A DNA stretch of 64,000 nucleotides from Syntrophus gentianae (GTDB taxonomy: Bacteria > Desulfobacterota > Syntrophia > Syntrophales > Syntrophaceae), in assembly GCF_900109885.1 (NCBI RefSeq), contig NZ_FOBS01000009.1, positions 58,459 through 122,458 on the forward strand, written 5' to 3'. Made by a program: the position numbers and the translations under genes. The notes under the pieces were generated by a model that saw nothing but the letters and a program-made list of their open reading frames with translations, was not told the origin of the DNA and did no database searches. Of this stretch, positions 30,787 through 39,771 are shown in pieces (position 1 is the first letter of the stretch; each line of letters starts with the position of its first letter).

Positions 30787-31860
30787 GTGCCTTTCAGTGG
30801 GGACAACAAAATCATTTCGGTTCTGATCGTGGAGGATTCTCCCGTGGTTCGGGATCTGCTGATTTCCATCCTGGAATCCGATCCGCAGATCCGGGTTGTG
30901 GGAGCCGTGGAAAGCGGGGAGGCAGCGCTCAGGGAGGTGGGGCGGCTGCATCCCGACCTGATTACCATGGATGTGATCCTGCCCGGCATGGATGGACTGG
31001 AGGCCACCCGCAGAATCATGGAAGAATTCCCCACCCCGATTCTCATTGTCAGTGCGGTGTGGGTCAGCACCGAGGTGGAAAAGACATTCCGGGCCCTTGA
31101 AGCCGGGGCGCTGGCGGTGTTGGAAAAGCCTTCCGTCGCTTCCAGCGAAGACGATGTTCGAACGCGGGAGCTGATCCGGGCCGTGAAGGTCATGTCCGAG
31201 GTCAAGGTTGTCCGGCGGTGGTCGCGGAACACCCGGATGGAAGGAGTCATTTCCCCGCCGGATGATCTGGATATCACGAAAGTGCCCCAACAACGGTTCG
31301 ATATTGTGGCCATAGGCGCCTCAACCGGGGGGCCGACCGTTTTGAAGACGATTCTGTCGGGATTGTCCGAAAATTTTACTCTCCCGATCCTCATTGTCCA
31401 GCATATGACCCAGGGCTTTATCGGTGGCTTTGTGGATTGGCTTTCCCGGGCCGCTCATTACCCCGTCTCCGTTGCGGTTCAGGGCCAGGAGATCTGTCCC
31501 GGGCACGCCTATGTCGCCCCCGATGGGTTGCAGATGGGAATCAACAGTTTCGGGAAGATTGCGCTGACTCGAGGCGAACCCGATCATGGGCTCTGTCCTT
31601 CCGTGTCCCATCTCTTCCGTTCCGTGCTCCAGGCCTATGAGAAAAATGCCGTGGGGGTGCTATTGACGGGAATGGGTAGAGACGGGGCCTATGAACTCAA
31701 GGTCATGAAGGATCAGGGGATGATGACCATCGCACAGAATAAGGAGAGCTCCGTCGTCTTCGGAATGCCGGGAGAAGCCATCGGGATGAATGCCGCATCC
31801 TACATTCTGCCGCCCGAGAGAATCGCCCAGATGCTTATAAAACTCAGTTCAAGGAGGTAA
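30787..31860 (+). CDS. cheB: Protein-glutamate methylesterase CheB (WspF-like)
   Basis: 357 residues. Receiver domain (about 10-130) with D62 in [10 protein letters not shown], then the methylesterase domain (about 165-355). The catalytic triad is visible: S179 in GASTGG, H206 in VQHMTQ and D299 in GMGRDGA. It removes methyl groups from the receptor, opposing CheR; in Wsp systems WspF loss leads to constant output. GTG 30787 with a GGGGGA ribosome site. Last gene of the chemosensory operon; no CheY, CheD or GGDEF protein follows. Confidence 0.93.
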   Translation: MPFSGDNKIISVLIVEDSPVVRDLLISILESDPQIRVVGAVESGEAALREVGRLHPDLITMDVILPGMDGLEATRRIMEEFPTPILIVSAVWVSTEVEKTFRALEAGALAVLEKPSVASSEDDVRTRELIRAVKVMSEVKVVRRWSRNTRMEGVISPPDDLDITKVPQQRFDIVAIGASTGGPTVLKTILSGLSENFTLPILIVQHMTQGFIGGFVDWLSRAAHYPVSVAVQGQEICPGHAYVAPDGLQMGINSFGKIALTRGEPDHGLCPSVSHLFRSVLQAYEKNAVGVLLTGMGRDGAYELKVMKDQGMMTIAQNKESSVVFGMPGEAIGMNAASYILPPERIAQMLIKLSSRR

Positions 31861-31954
31861 TTCCAGGTCCGGATCAAAGAGGGAATCGAGGCGGCGAGGC
31901 AGAAACGGTACCAACTTAGACGCTTTGAGACGGAAGGGAATAAATTCGAGACCC

Positions 31955-32740
31955 ATGGACCGATTCAGGATCGCCACCTACAATGTAAATTCCATTCGTT
32001 CCCGTCTTCCCATCGTTATTTCCTGGCTTAAGGAATATCGGCCGGATGTCTTCTGCATGCAGGAGACGAAAGTGGCGGATGACCGGTTTCCCGCCGAGGC
32101 CTTTTCGGATATCGGCTATTCCATCGTTTTTCGGGGGAATAAACAGTACAACGGTGTGGCGGTCGCTTCTCGGGAAGAGCCCGAACGCGTTTTAGTCGGC
32201 TTGAATGCCGGGGGCGAAGATTCCGCTGAAGACCGGCTGATTGCCGTCCGCTGTTCCAAGGTATGGGTGATCAATACCTACGTCCCTCAAGGGCGGGATA
32301 AGGAAAACCCCCAGTTCGCCTACAAACTTCAGTGGTACGATCGTTTCCGGGAATTTCTCGAAAAAAACTGGTCGTCGGACGACTCCCTGATCTGGTGCGG
32401 CGATCTCAATGTAGCCCCGGAAAGCATCGACGTCCATGATCCCAAGCGGCTTCTGGGCCATGTCTGCTTTACGCCTGAGGTGTGGGATGCCTTCGCCCGG
32501 GTGAAGTCCTGGGGGCTGGAGGATCTCTTCCGGAAGTTCCATCCCGGCGAGCCGCAAAACTACACGTTTTTCGATTACCGCGTTCCCCGGTCGGTGGAAA
32601 GGAAACTGGGCTGGCGTATTGACCACATCCTCGCCACCCCCGTCCTTGCCGAGCGCTGCAACGGCTGCACCATCGATCTCAATTCGCGATTGGCCGAAAA
32701 ACCATCGGACCACGTAATTCTCTTTGCGGATTTCTTTTGA
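31955..32740 (+). CDS. xth: Exodeoxyribonuclease III
   Basis: 261 residues from ATG 31955. Endonuclease/exonuclease/phosphatase fold; acts as AP endonuclease and 3'-5' exonuclease in base-excision repair. Motifs in order: [20 protein letters not shown] with the Mg-binding Glu, [37 protein letters not shown] and KPSDH at the C-terminus with the catalytic His. The in-frame TTG at 31925 would add ten unrelated residues. The Shine-Dalgarno is distant. Confidence 0.93.
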   Translation: MDRFRIATYNVNSIRSRLPIVISWLKEYRPDVFCMQETKVADDRFPAEAFSDIGYSIVFRGNKQYNGVAVASREEPERVLVGLNAGGEDSAEDRLIAVRCSKVWVINTYVPQGRDKENPQFAYKLQWYDRFREFLEKNWSSDDSLIWCGDLNVAPESIDVHDPKRLLGHVCFTPEVWDAFARVKSWGLEDLFRKFHPGEPQNYTFFDYRVPRSVERKLGWRIDHILATPVLAERCNGCTIDLNSRLAEKPSDHVILFADFF

Positions 32741-32773
32741 AATAACGGAGAAAGGAGGAAAATTCAACGCTCT

Positions 32774-33376
32774 ATGGGTGACATCCTGGACATGCTGAAG
32801 AAAAATGAAGAAATCGCCAAAAAATTTCTGAAAGTTGAGTCGGCGCTGAATTCTGCGGACACTCCCTCGAAATTGCTGGAAACGCTTCTGAAACAGTTGG
32901 AAGTGGAGTTTAACATTCCCTATGTCTGGTTCACGTTTGTGCAGCGGACGGGAAATGAGGATCTGATCCGGCATCTGGCCATGGCGGAAAGCCTCAGGGG
33001 GCAGGTGGGCATCCTCGATGAAGCCTCCTTCACGGAGATTCTTCCCCAGAAAAATCTGCCCGTTCTTGCCAATGAGAATCTCCGCCCCTTTTATCGACTG
33101 TTTCCACAAACCCGCAAATTCTTTCTCAAATCCATCGCGGTGGTTCCGTTGATTCTAAATGGGCTCTTGATCGGCAGTCTCAATCTTGGAGATGCTTCTC
33201 CGGAACGCTATTATCCGGGGATGGATACAAGCCTGCTTCAGCAGCTTGCCGGAAAAGTATCGGAACACCTTGTGCGGATGGTTCCCCCTCCGCGGAAGAA
33301 GTCCGGCAAGTCCGGAGTATCTCAGGATCTTACCGGTTCGGAACCCGGGGTTTCAGGATCAGAATCAGAAAAGTAA
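32774..33376 (+). CDS. GAF-like (DUF484-like) protein
   Basis: 200 residues. A helical N-terminus (MLKKNEEIAKKFLKVESAL) leads into a GAF-like domain (about 35-170; TLLKQLEVEFNIPYVWFTFV, KSIAVVPLILNGLLIGSLNLGD, SLLQQLAGKVSEHLVRM). This is the pattern of DUF484-family proteins, whose function is unclear. The C-terminal tail is Pro/Ser/Gly-rich. AAAGGAGG lies 15 nt before ATG 32774, further than usual. The last 47 bases overlap the 3' end of the convergent MFS gene. Confidence 0.75.
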   Translation: MGDILDMLKKNEEIAKKFLKVESALNSADTPSKLLETLLKQLEVEFNIPYVWFTFVQRTGNEDLIRHLAMAESLRGQVGILDEASFTEILPQKNLPVLANENLRPFYRLFPQTRKFFLKSIAVVPLILNGLLIGSLNLGDASPERYYPGMDTSLLQQLAGKVSEHLVRMVPPPRKKSGKSGVSQDLTGSEPGVSGSESEK

Positions 33377-34658
33377 TGACGATCAGGATGGAAAGATTGA
33401 TCTGCCAGGCGTAGTCGTAAGAACCGAATCGATCATAGATAATTCCGCACAGCAATGGCCCCGCGCTGCCGCCGATACCGGCCGCGAAAAAAGTCAGCAC
33501 GCCATAAGTCGTTCCTAGGACGCCCAGCCCGAAACGATCGGCCAGCAGGATGGGCATCATCGGGGCGATGGATCCATATCCGAACCCAAAAAACAGCGCG
33601 TAAACAAGCAGAATGGTTGTGCTGTGGGCGTTCATCAAAATGGCCGCACCAACAGCCATCATGAAAAAACCGATGCTGGAGGCGTATTTGGCATCGGAAA
33701 TCCGATCGCTGAACCAGCCAAAGAAAAATCGGCCGAGAATGCTGGCAACTCCGAGAAACCCCAGCGAAGCCGCCGCCGCCATTCGATTGATACCCTGGTC
33801 GATTGCGAAGGCCACCTGGTGAACAAAGATGGCCATTTCAGCCATGACGGCAAGGCTGTAACACAGGGCGAGGAGCCAGAATCGTGAGTCCCTGAAGACC
33901 TGCGCCAGGGAAAGCGGCTGTTCTGTTGTCCGGGAAGAGGCTGATTTAAGCTTGTCCGTTGAGGAAAGGGGCGTTTCCGAGTGTGACGGATTGGCTTTCG
34001 GAAGCTGTCCTTCCGGAAACAATCCTTCCGTATCCGGAGGGGTTTTCTTCATCAGCCCCTGGGCCAGACCCATCACGATGATGAAGATGGAAAGTCCCAG
34101 GAAGAGAAACCCCTTCTGCCAGCTTGCCTGAACGATATAGCCAAGCAGGGGGGAGAGAATCATGGTCCCCACCCCGATCCCCACGGAGGCCGTTCCAATG
34201 GCTATGCCCCGGTTTGTTGTAAACCATTTCCCTACGGAGGAACCGCAAACGACGACGCCGAAACAGGAGCTTCCCGCCCCGCAGAGAAGCCCGTAAGTGA
34301 GATAGTATTGCCAGGGGGATGACACAAAGCCCGTCAGGATCATTCCTGCAGAGGCGAGCGTGGCGCCGATCATCATAATCCGTCGCGGAGCCATCCGATC
34401 GAGCAGATAGCCGGAGAAAATCCCGCCGATTCCGTAAGTCAGGATCATCAGGGAGGCGCCCAGGGAAATCACGGAACGGGACCAGCCATATTCTAGGGAC
34501 ATGGGCTTCACAAAGATGCCGAAACAGTAACGGGCACCGTAGTTGATTCCCATGATCAGAAAAGCGCCGAGAACAACGTACCAGCCCCAGTAGAGATTCC
34601 GTTTTATGCCCACGATGAAGATCCCTCTCTTGCGTGAAAAGCCTTTGTGACGGGGCAT
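33330..34658 (-). CDS. MFS transporter, oxalate/formate antiporter-like (OFA family)
   Basis: 442 residues with 12 predicted membrane helices and a central loop (KTPPDTEGLFPEGQ region) of polar residues. N-terminal WYVVLGAFLIMGINYGARYCFGIFVKPM and GIGGIFSGYLLDRM fit the OFA branch of MFS carriers, which exchange small carboxylates; the substrate cannot be read from sequence. ATG 34658 is used. An internal GTG at 34613 has a better ribosome site (GAGAGGGA) and would start at GIKRNLYWGW. It is convergent with, and overlaps, the GAF-like gene. Confidence 0.85.
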   Translation of the reverse strand: MPRHKGFSRKRGIFIVGIKRNLYWGWYVVLGAFLIMGINYGARYCFGIFVKPMSLEYGWSRSVISLGASLMILTYGIGGIFSGYLLDRMAPRRIMMIGATLASAGMILTGFVSSPWQYYLTYGLLCGAGSSCFGVVVCGSSVGKWFTTNRGIAIGTASVGIGVGTMILSPLLGYIVQASWQKGFLFLGLSIFIIVMGLAQGLMKKTPPDTEGLFPEGQLPKANPSHSETPLSSTDKLKSASSRTTEQPLSLAQVFRDSRFWLLALCYSLAVMAEMAIFVHQVAFAIDQGINRMAAAASLGFLGVASILGRFFFGWFSDRISDAKYASSIGFFMMAVGAAILMNAHSTTILLVYALFFGFGYGSIAPMMPILLADRFGLGVLGTTYGVLTFFAAGIGGSAGPLLCGIIYDRFGSYDYAWQINLSILIVITFLILILKPRVPNR

Positions 34659-34903
34659 CTTTAGGTCGTAAGAGCCAATTTGTCAATGAAAAAAGAGGTT
34701 TATTTCGCAAAGAGGTCTTTACCCCAGGCCCGATCCATGATAAAAAACACAAAATTTAAAGGATATTCGACTAAGCAAGAAAGGGTGACTCCACGGAACA
34801 TCAGGTAAAAACAACAAGGGGAAAGAAGCGTCTCCCCGCGGTCAGGCCGCCGGAATCCAAACCGCTTGGCAAAGGGCGAAGGCGCGCCGTTTCTTCAACT
34901 CAT

Positions 34904-36880
34904 CTGCAACCTTCCATCGAACCTGTCCTGAAGGGTGTTTTTCACCGAATCGGCAAACCGCCGGACGGGGCATTTGTCCCGGATGAATTTCAGCTTCAAG
35001 CCCTAGAGGCAATTTCAAGTAATGACTGTCTGGTGATGGCGCCCACCGGTTCCGGAAAAACCTGGATTGCGGAACAGGCGATTCTGTCCGTATTTCAAAG
35101 AGGCGGAAGGTGCTGGTATGCCTCGCCGCTGAAGGCGCTGAGCAACGCCAAATGGGTGGAATTCAGCCACAGATTCGGTGCCGAGCACGTGGGAATCCTC
35201 ACGGGAGACACCAAGGAAAATCCGGATGCGCCCATTATCGTCGGGACAACGGAGATTCTGCGGAATCAGCTTTACGATGTGATGCAGCGGGGGGGGGACC
35301 TGCGCTGTGACCTGGTCATTCTGGATGAGGCCCATTATCTCGGCGATCGGGACCGGGGGGTCGTCTGGGAAGAGATCATGATCTACCTGCCCGTGCGCGT
35401 GAACCTGCTGCTCCTTTCCGCAACGATTGGGAACGGGGACGAAATCGCCGCCTGGCTTTCCACCACCCGGAAAAAGACCTGTGCCGTGATCCGAGAGGAG
35501 AAGAGACCCGTTCCCCTTTTTCCCCTTTTCCTTCATCCCTCGGGCCGCATGATGCCGCTGATGGAAAGCAGGAAATTGTACGGCAAAGTCACGGAATACA
35601 TCGTGGCCAGAAAGACGCGGCGGCTGGGAAAGTCCGCTGCCCTCGACTTCGGGGAAGTCATCCATCTGATGGAGGCGTACGATCTCCTTCCGGCTATTTT
35701 TTTTCTGAAGTCCCGTTCAGAGTGTGATGCCGCCCTGAAATCCTGCACAAGACTTGCCGAGAAGCCCAGCGACGAACGCTTTTATTACGATCTGGAAGAA
35801 CTCCTCAGCCGTTTCCCCTTTCTACGTCAACACCGGCAGTTGCAATGCCTCATCGATTACCGGGTCGCCGCGCATCATGGCGGGCAGCTTCCGGCGTGGA
35901 AGTTTTTTGTGGAAACCATGATGAAGAAGGGACATCTGCGGGCCATCTTTGCAACCTCGACCGTGGCTGCCGGCGTGAATTATCCCGCCCGGACGATCGT
36001 TCTTTTTAACTCCGATCTCTTCAACGGTCACGAATTCTGCCCGCTGAGCGGAACGGAGTTTCACCAGATGACCGGCAGGGCCGGACGAAGAGGACTGGAT
36101 AACATCGGTTTCATGCTCGCCGTGCCGGGAAGATTCATGGATCTGATTCACGTCAAGAAGCTTCTTTACGAGCCCCCTGACGAGATTGTCAGCCAGATCC
36201 GAAATGATTTTTCCATGGTTCTGAATCTTCTGCTGTCCCAGACCCCGGAAACGATCCGGGATATCTTTGAGAACTCCCTGGCTTCCTATCAGCACCAGAA
36301 ACTCAACCTGTGGAAGGAATTTCTGCGACATCTGGAATTCCTGAAAGCCGAGGGATTCGTAGACGCTTCGGACCGGTTGACGGAGAACGGCATCTGGGCG
36401 TCACAGTTACGCCTGGATCAACCCCTGCTGATTGCGGAAGGCCTGAGGACACGCGGATTTCCTGAAAAGGATGAGAAACTGCTGGCGGCCCTGGTTGCAC
36501 CCTTTGTGTATGATTCCGATCAGGAACTCCTCCTGGATAAGCGCAGCATTTCCCGTAAACTCAGCCGGGCCTTTATCCGTTTGGTCCGCAAGCTCGGACC
36601 ATTGACGGAACGTATGACTGAGTCCGGTTTTCCTGTACAACCCCTCTATTTCTGGACGAGTATCGCGGTGTATGCTTGGGCTTCCGGGGAAGACTGGGAT
36701 GCCATCCTTGAGCGGCTCGGCGTATCTGATGGGGAAATGGCCATGCTGATTCTTCGGACGGCGGATAATCTACGACAGATTGCTTCCCTTAAAGAGACCC
36801 ATCCCGAAATGGCGGATTTGGCCATGAAGGCGCGGGATGCCATTCTGAGGGAACCCGTTGTCTTTGAATGGGAGGGCTGA
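34904..36880 (+). CDS. Ski2/DEAH-type ATP-dependent helicase, start codon unclear
   Basis: Superfamily 2 helicase, about 650 residues. Motif I MAPTGSGKT, motif II ILDEAHYLGD, motif III LLLSATIGN, motif IV-V region HHGGQLPAWK and ATSTVAAGVNYPAR, motif VI MTGRAGRRGLD. These fit the Ski2/Mtr4-like group, likely acting on RNA or DNA structures. The Q-like segment FVPDEFQLQALEAI precedes motif I and must be coding, yet the frame has no ATG, GTG or TTG between its upstream stop (TAA 34772-34774) and GTG 35033. I therefore place the start at CTG 34904 as a guess; CTG 34928, or a frameshift or sequencing error upstream, are alternatives. Confidence 0.8.
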   Translation: MQPSIEPVLKGVFHRIGKPPDGAFVPDEFQLQALEAISSNDCLVMAPTGSGKTWIAEQAILSVFQRGGRCWYASPLKALSNAKWVEFSHRFGAEHVGILTGDTKENPDAPIIVGTTEILRNQLYDVMQRGGDLRCDLVILDEAHYLGDRDRGVVWEEIMIYLPVRVNLLLLSATIGNGDEIAAWLSTTRKKTCAVIREEKRPVPLFPLFLHPSGRMMPLMESRKLYGKVTEYIVARKTRRLGKSAALDFGEVIHLMEAYDLLPAIFFLKSRSECDAALKSCTRLAEKPSDERFYYDLEELLSRFPFLRQHRQLQCLIDYRVAAHHGGQLPAWKFFVETMMKKGHLRAIFATSTVAAGVNYPARTIVLFNSDLFNGHEFCPLSGTEFHQMTGRAGRRGLDNIGFMLAVPGRFMDLIHVKKLLYEPPDEIVSQIRNDFSMVLNLLLSQTPETIRDIFENSLASYQHQKLNLWKEFLRHLEFLKAEGFVDASDRLTENGIWASQLRLDQPLLIAEGLRTRGFPEKDEKLLAALVAPFVYDSDQELLLDKRSISRKLSRAFIRLVRKLGPLTERMTESGFPVQPLYFWTSIAVYAWASGEDWDAILERLGVSDGEMAMLILRTADNLRQIASLKETHPEMADLAMKARDAILREPVVFEWEG

Positions 36881-36930
36881 GGGACGGAGGGTTTCGATAA
36901 AAGAAAATTCTGTTAAAGACCAATTGAAGC

Positions 36931-36960
36931 TTGACATATTCCTCCGCATCAGGGTATAAG
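36931..36960 (+). promoter_or_regulatory. Promoter of tRNA-Glu
   Basis: TTGACA (36931-36936), 18-bp spacer, TATAAG (36955-36960), ending 40 bp before the mature tRNA. Good consensus match in the right place. Confidence 0.7.
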
Positions 36961-37000
36961 GCCAAATTCGCATGGAATAGATTTGAAATATATCCGGATT

Positions 37001-37076
37001 GTCCCCATCGTCTAGAGGCCTAGGACACGGGCCTTTCACGCCTGTAACCGCGGTTCGACTCCGCGTGGGGACGCCA
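37001..37076 (+). tRNA. tRNA-Glu (TTC)
   Basis: 76 bases that fold as a cloverleaf. The acceptor stem pairs GTCCCC with GGGGAC, the D-arm contains TCTAGAGGCCTAGGACA, the anticodon TTC is at 37035-37037, the T-arm carries GGTTCGACTCC, and CCA is encoded at 37074-37076. It closely resembles bacterial tRNA-Glu. It has its own promoter and terminator, so it is a single-gene unit. Confidence 0.97.
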
Positions 37077-37087
37077 ATCTTTTTAAG

Positions 37088-37122
37088 AATCTGGGGTGGT
37101 TAGACTGCCTCAGATTTTTTTT
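37088..37122 (+). terminator. Intrinsic terminator of tRNA-Glu
   Basis: AATCTGGGG (37088-37096) pairs with CCTCAGATT (37108-37116) with one G-U pair and an 11-nt loop, followed by T8 (37115-37122). Confidence 0.85.
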
Positions 37123-37350
37123 ATGAATAGACTTTCTTTGCGATCGTGAATTTCTATTTGACAAAGTTTCCAATACCGGACCGTCCGGTTCGATTTTCCT
37201 CTGAAAATATCCCTCCTCGAATTTTTGCATCCCATCCTTCTCTCTCAAGTAAAATTATAGAACTCTTAGTATTATGGTGTTATATTAACTCATGGGAAAT
37301 TGGTCAGAGATTAAAACCGTATGACACTTTGTTGAGAAAGGAGAAAAATT

Positions 37351-37614
37351 ATGCAGGATCGTTGGAAAGAAAAAATCATGTGCATGATTGTGTGTCCGCG
37401 GTGTGGAAGTTCACTGAAGGCGGACGATGAAAGGATTCTTTCAGTGTATGATCACGAACCAATATGCATGAAGTGTAAGAGCGAGGAGGAAAAACGTCCC
37501 GATTATGCTGAAATGTCGAAGGGCATGATTGGGCAGTGCATGATTGAGACGGAACTGATGCTAAGCGATCCGGGAGGATACTGCTATCATCATTTTAATC
37601 CGTATAAGTGCTGA
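37351..37614 (+). CDS. Small zinc-ribbon protein, unknown function
   Basis: 87 residues with a strong AAAGGAG Shine-Dalgarno 7 nt before ATG 37351. A CPRCG knuckle at residues 15-19 and CMKC at about 39-42 make a four-Cys zinc ribbon, and further Cys residues lie at the end (GYCYHHFNPYKC). The middle helix contains MSKGMIGQCMIETELM. I do not recognise a named family. Downstream of it a long imperfect hairpin separates it from the convergent protease gene. The overlapping longer frame (37146-37430) has no good start and is rejected. Confidence 0.7.
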   Translation: MQDRWKEKIMCMIVCPRCGSSLKADDERILSVYDHEPICMKCKSEEEKRPDYAEMSKGMIGQCMIETELMLSDPGGYCYHHFNPYKC

Positions 37615-37642
37615 AATTTCGAAAGTGATGTTCCGGATTAAA

Positions 37643-37680
37643 GCCAGCTCCGGTAAAGGACGCTCCTTGCCGGCGCTGGC
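37643..37680. terminator. Bidirectional terminator-like hairpin
   Basis: A long imperfect stem: GCCAGC, CCGG and AAGGA on the left pair with TCCTT, CCGG and GCTGGC on the right around a CGC loop. It lies between two convergent genes. T runs are short on both sides, so termination strength is uncertain. Confidence 0.45.
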
Positions 37681-37724
37681 TGTTCAATACAGACCGTACG
37701 CATAAAGGGAACCTTCACCGCCTG

Positions 37725-38852
37725 TCAGGTCCCGGGCTGCAGCGTAACGGCGATCTCCAGCGTCCGATTTTCGCGAAGCACCGTTATTTTCACCGTATCG
37801 CCTACGGCATAGTCATCCAGACGCGCAAGGAGTTTGCTGACGGTATCGACCTGCTTACCCTCGACAGACGTGATGATGTCCCCCGGTACAATCCCTCCGT
37901 CCGAGGTAATCAACGCCCCTTTCAGGCCGGCTTGTTCTGCCGCCGATCCTGAATATATCCTCAGGATCACAATTCCCTTCACACCTAAAAGGGGTTTCAG
38001 CCGCTCATTGAGCCCCTCATCCAATTGAATGCCGAGGGCAGGCCGGATGTATTTCCCCCGACGGATCAGCTGCGGCACAACGCGATTTACCGTATCGACA
38101 GGAACTGCGAATCCAATGCCGGCGCTGGCGCCGCTGGGGCTGTAAATGGCCGTGGTGATGCCGATGAGCCGCCCCGCGGAATCGAGCAGCGGACCACCGG
38201 AATTGCCTGGGTTAATGGCGGCATCGGTTTGAATCAAATGTTCAATGGCGACGCCATTGCCGCCGAGGGACCGATCCAGGGCTGAGACAATGCCGGTGGT
38301 GAGGGTCCAGTCCAAGCCAAAGGGGTTGCCGATCGCGAATACTTTTTGACCAACCTTCAGATCGTGACTCGTTCCCAATGGCACCGGCGGCGGCCGTTTG
38401 AAGCCGACACCAATCCTCAGTACGGCGATATCATGAGATGGGCTTGCCCCGACGAGGGCGGCCCTGTAGTCGCGACCGTCGCTAAGCCTCACCGTAGCCT
38501 CGCTCGCGCCTTTGATGACGTGAAAATTTGTAATGACATGTCCGGCTTCATCCCAGATAAAGCCGGAACCCGTGCCGCGTGGTACCGTGAAGACATTGCG
38601 TGTCCAGGCATCGCGCACCAACGCCTTGGTCGTGATGAAAACGACGGAGTCGCGGGATTTTTCAAAGAGTTCAATGGTTGCCTTCTCATCGGCTGCCAGA
38701 TCACCCCGGGCGGCCACGGTGCGGGGCGAGGCATCAGGTTTCGGGGCAAACCAGTTCTGGATGTCCGGGTAGCCCCGCCAGAGAAAAAGCAGCAAAACAC
38801 CTGCTAACGTATACCAGATGAGGCGGATGAAAAAACGGTTCCGTGTGATCAT
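37725..38852 (-). CDS. Membrane-anchored HtrA/DegP-type serine protease with PDZ domain
   Basis: 375 residues. A basic N-terminus and one membrane helix (about 9-25) anchor it; the rest is periplasmic. Trypsin-like domain with triad H111 (ITNFHVI), D141 (SHDIAVL) and S218 (GNSGGPLL), then one PDZ domain (about 275-370; GIVILRIYSGSAAEQAGL, GDIITSVEGKQVDTVSKL). It degrades or refolds damaged envelope proteins. A single PDZ plus an anchor resembles DegS and HhoB types. ATG 38852 with AAAGG upstream. No neighbouring rseA or sigmaE gene. Confidence 0.92.
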   Translation of the reverse strand: MITRNRFFIRLIWYTLAGVLLLFLWRGYPDIQNWFAPKPDASPRTVAARGDLAADEKATIELFEKSRDSVVFITTKALVRDAWTRNVFTVPRGTGSGFIWDEAGHVITNFHVIKGASEATVRLSDGRDYRAALVGASPSHDIAVLRIGVGFKRPPPVPLGTSHDLKVGQKVFAIGNPFGLDWTLTTGIVSALDRSLGGNGVAIEHLIQTDAAINPGNSGGPLLDSAGRLIGITTAIYSPSGASAGIGFAVPVDTVNRVVPQLIRRGKYIRPALGIQLDEGLNERLKPLLGVKGIVILRIYSGSAAEQAGLKGALITSDGGIVPGDIITSVEGKQVDTVSKLLARLDDYAVGDTVKITVLRENRTLEIAVTLQPGT

Positions 38853-39161
38853 CGGGAGCCTTTCATGGTGAATCGGTATAAGTTCGACCGAAATTCATGC
38901 GCACAATTGAACGGATAAGGTCTGCTTCCCTATTGATGAATATGGGAGATGGGGGACTTGTGTGTCAAGGAAATTTTAGCCTGTATTTCTCTTTTGGAGT
39001 ATTGCATTTTGAGAAGGACACAAAGGACCAAGGCCGTTTTATACCAAGAGAAACCGATCGAATAAATTAGAGGATGCTTTCTTTCTTTCCTTGACACGGT
39101 CGTGGTGCGGATGCAGTATTCCGGGTTGCAACGTTAAAAAATGTACAGAGGAGTTTTATCC
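38853..39161. other. Intergenic region between divergent htrA-type gene and repeat-protein gene
   Basis: 309 bases, AT-rich, no coding frame with a plausible start. The only motif I can support is TTGACA at 39091-39096 with a weak AGTATT/CAGTAT -10 at 39114-39120, a candidate promoter for the repeat protein at 39162. No hairpin or other structure stands out. Confidence 0.4.
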
Positions 39162-39542
39162 ATGCGGGTTATAGCAATGGTCATGGTGATGGCATTTTTG
39201 CTGATTGCTCCAGGCTGGGCCGATAATACCTTTCAGGAAGGGGCAAAAAATGTAGGTCAAGGCTTCAAAAAAGCGGGAAAAGGGACGGGCGAGGCTGTCA
39301 AGGACGGTGGAAAAGAGGTAGGTCGGGGTTTCAAAAAAATGGGGCAGGGGACAGGTCAAGCCCTCAAGGAAGGTGGAAGAGAAATCGGTCAGGGCGTTAA
39401 AAAGGTTGGAAAGTCCACCGGAAAACAGGCAAAAAAGACAGGGGCGACAATCGGCGAGTGGTTCAAGGATGTGGGACAAAAGACCGGCGAAGCATTCAGG
39501 CAGATGGGGAGAAATCTTAGAAAATTTTTCACGCGCCGTTAG
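39162..39542 (+). CDS. Secreted protein of four 22-residue Gly/Lys-rich repeats
   Basis: 126 residues from ATG 39162, which has AGAGGAG 8 nt upstream. A signal peptide (about 1-20, ending APGWA) is followed by four tandem 22-residue units at residues 31-118 (bases 39252-39515). The unit reads like (V/I)GxGFKKxGxGTGxAxKxGGxE; units begin VGQGF, VGRGF, IGQGV and IGEWF. Each splits into two 11-residue halves, which suggests amphipathic helices of the apolipoprotein or LEA kind. The protein ends in RKFFTRR. Strongly basic. I do not know the family. Surface, membrane or polymer binding would be guesses. Confidence 0.75.
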   Translation: MRVIAMVMVMAFLLIAPGWADNTFQEGAKNVGQGFKKAGKGTGEAVKDGGKEVGRGFKKMGQGTGQALKEGGREIGQGVKKVGKSTGKQAKKTGATIGEWFKDVGQKTGEAFRQMGRNLRKFFTRR

Positions 39543-39561
39543 GGTTGCGAATTTCTATGGA

Positions 39562-39771
39562 TCACTTTCTTTTGCTGAATACATCTATTGCCAAGGGAAT
39601 TGTGCTTACCGCCCCGATAAGAAACATCATCCATCCGAGTTTTTTCCTCTCTCTTCCATCCAGTGTATCGGCAAGCAATAGGGCTGCTCCTGCTCCTAAC
39701 ATGACCCGGGTTCCAGCTATGAGTGCGATTTCAGGGACTGTCAGTTCTGCCTTCTTCATATGATCCATCAT
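39562..39771 (-). CDS. Small two-helix membrane protein
   Basis: 69 residues. Two predicted membrane helices (about 13-34 and 46-62) joined by a charged turn (LDGRERKKLG), and a basic C-terminus (FSKRK). ATG 39771 has AGAGGTG 5 nt upstream; an inner ATG at 39759 is possible. No named domain recognised. It is convergent with the repeat protein, 20 bases apart. Confidence 0.6.
   Translation of the reverse strand: MMDHMKKAELTVPEIALIAGTRVMLGAGAALLLADTLDGRERKKLGWMMFLIGAVSTIPLAIDVFSKRK

Noticed and set aside
34686..34808. 40-codon frame before the helicase
   Set aside because: No ribosome site and no recognised motif; kept only as a possible displaced N-terminus in the findings.
37146..37430. 94-residue frame overlapping the zinc-ribbon gene
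   Set aside because: Poor start, and the overlapping frame with AAAGGAG and CxxC pairs is clearly better.
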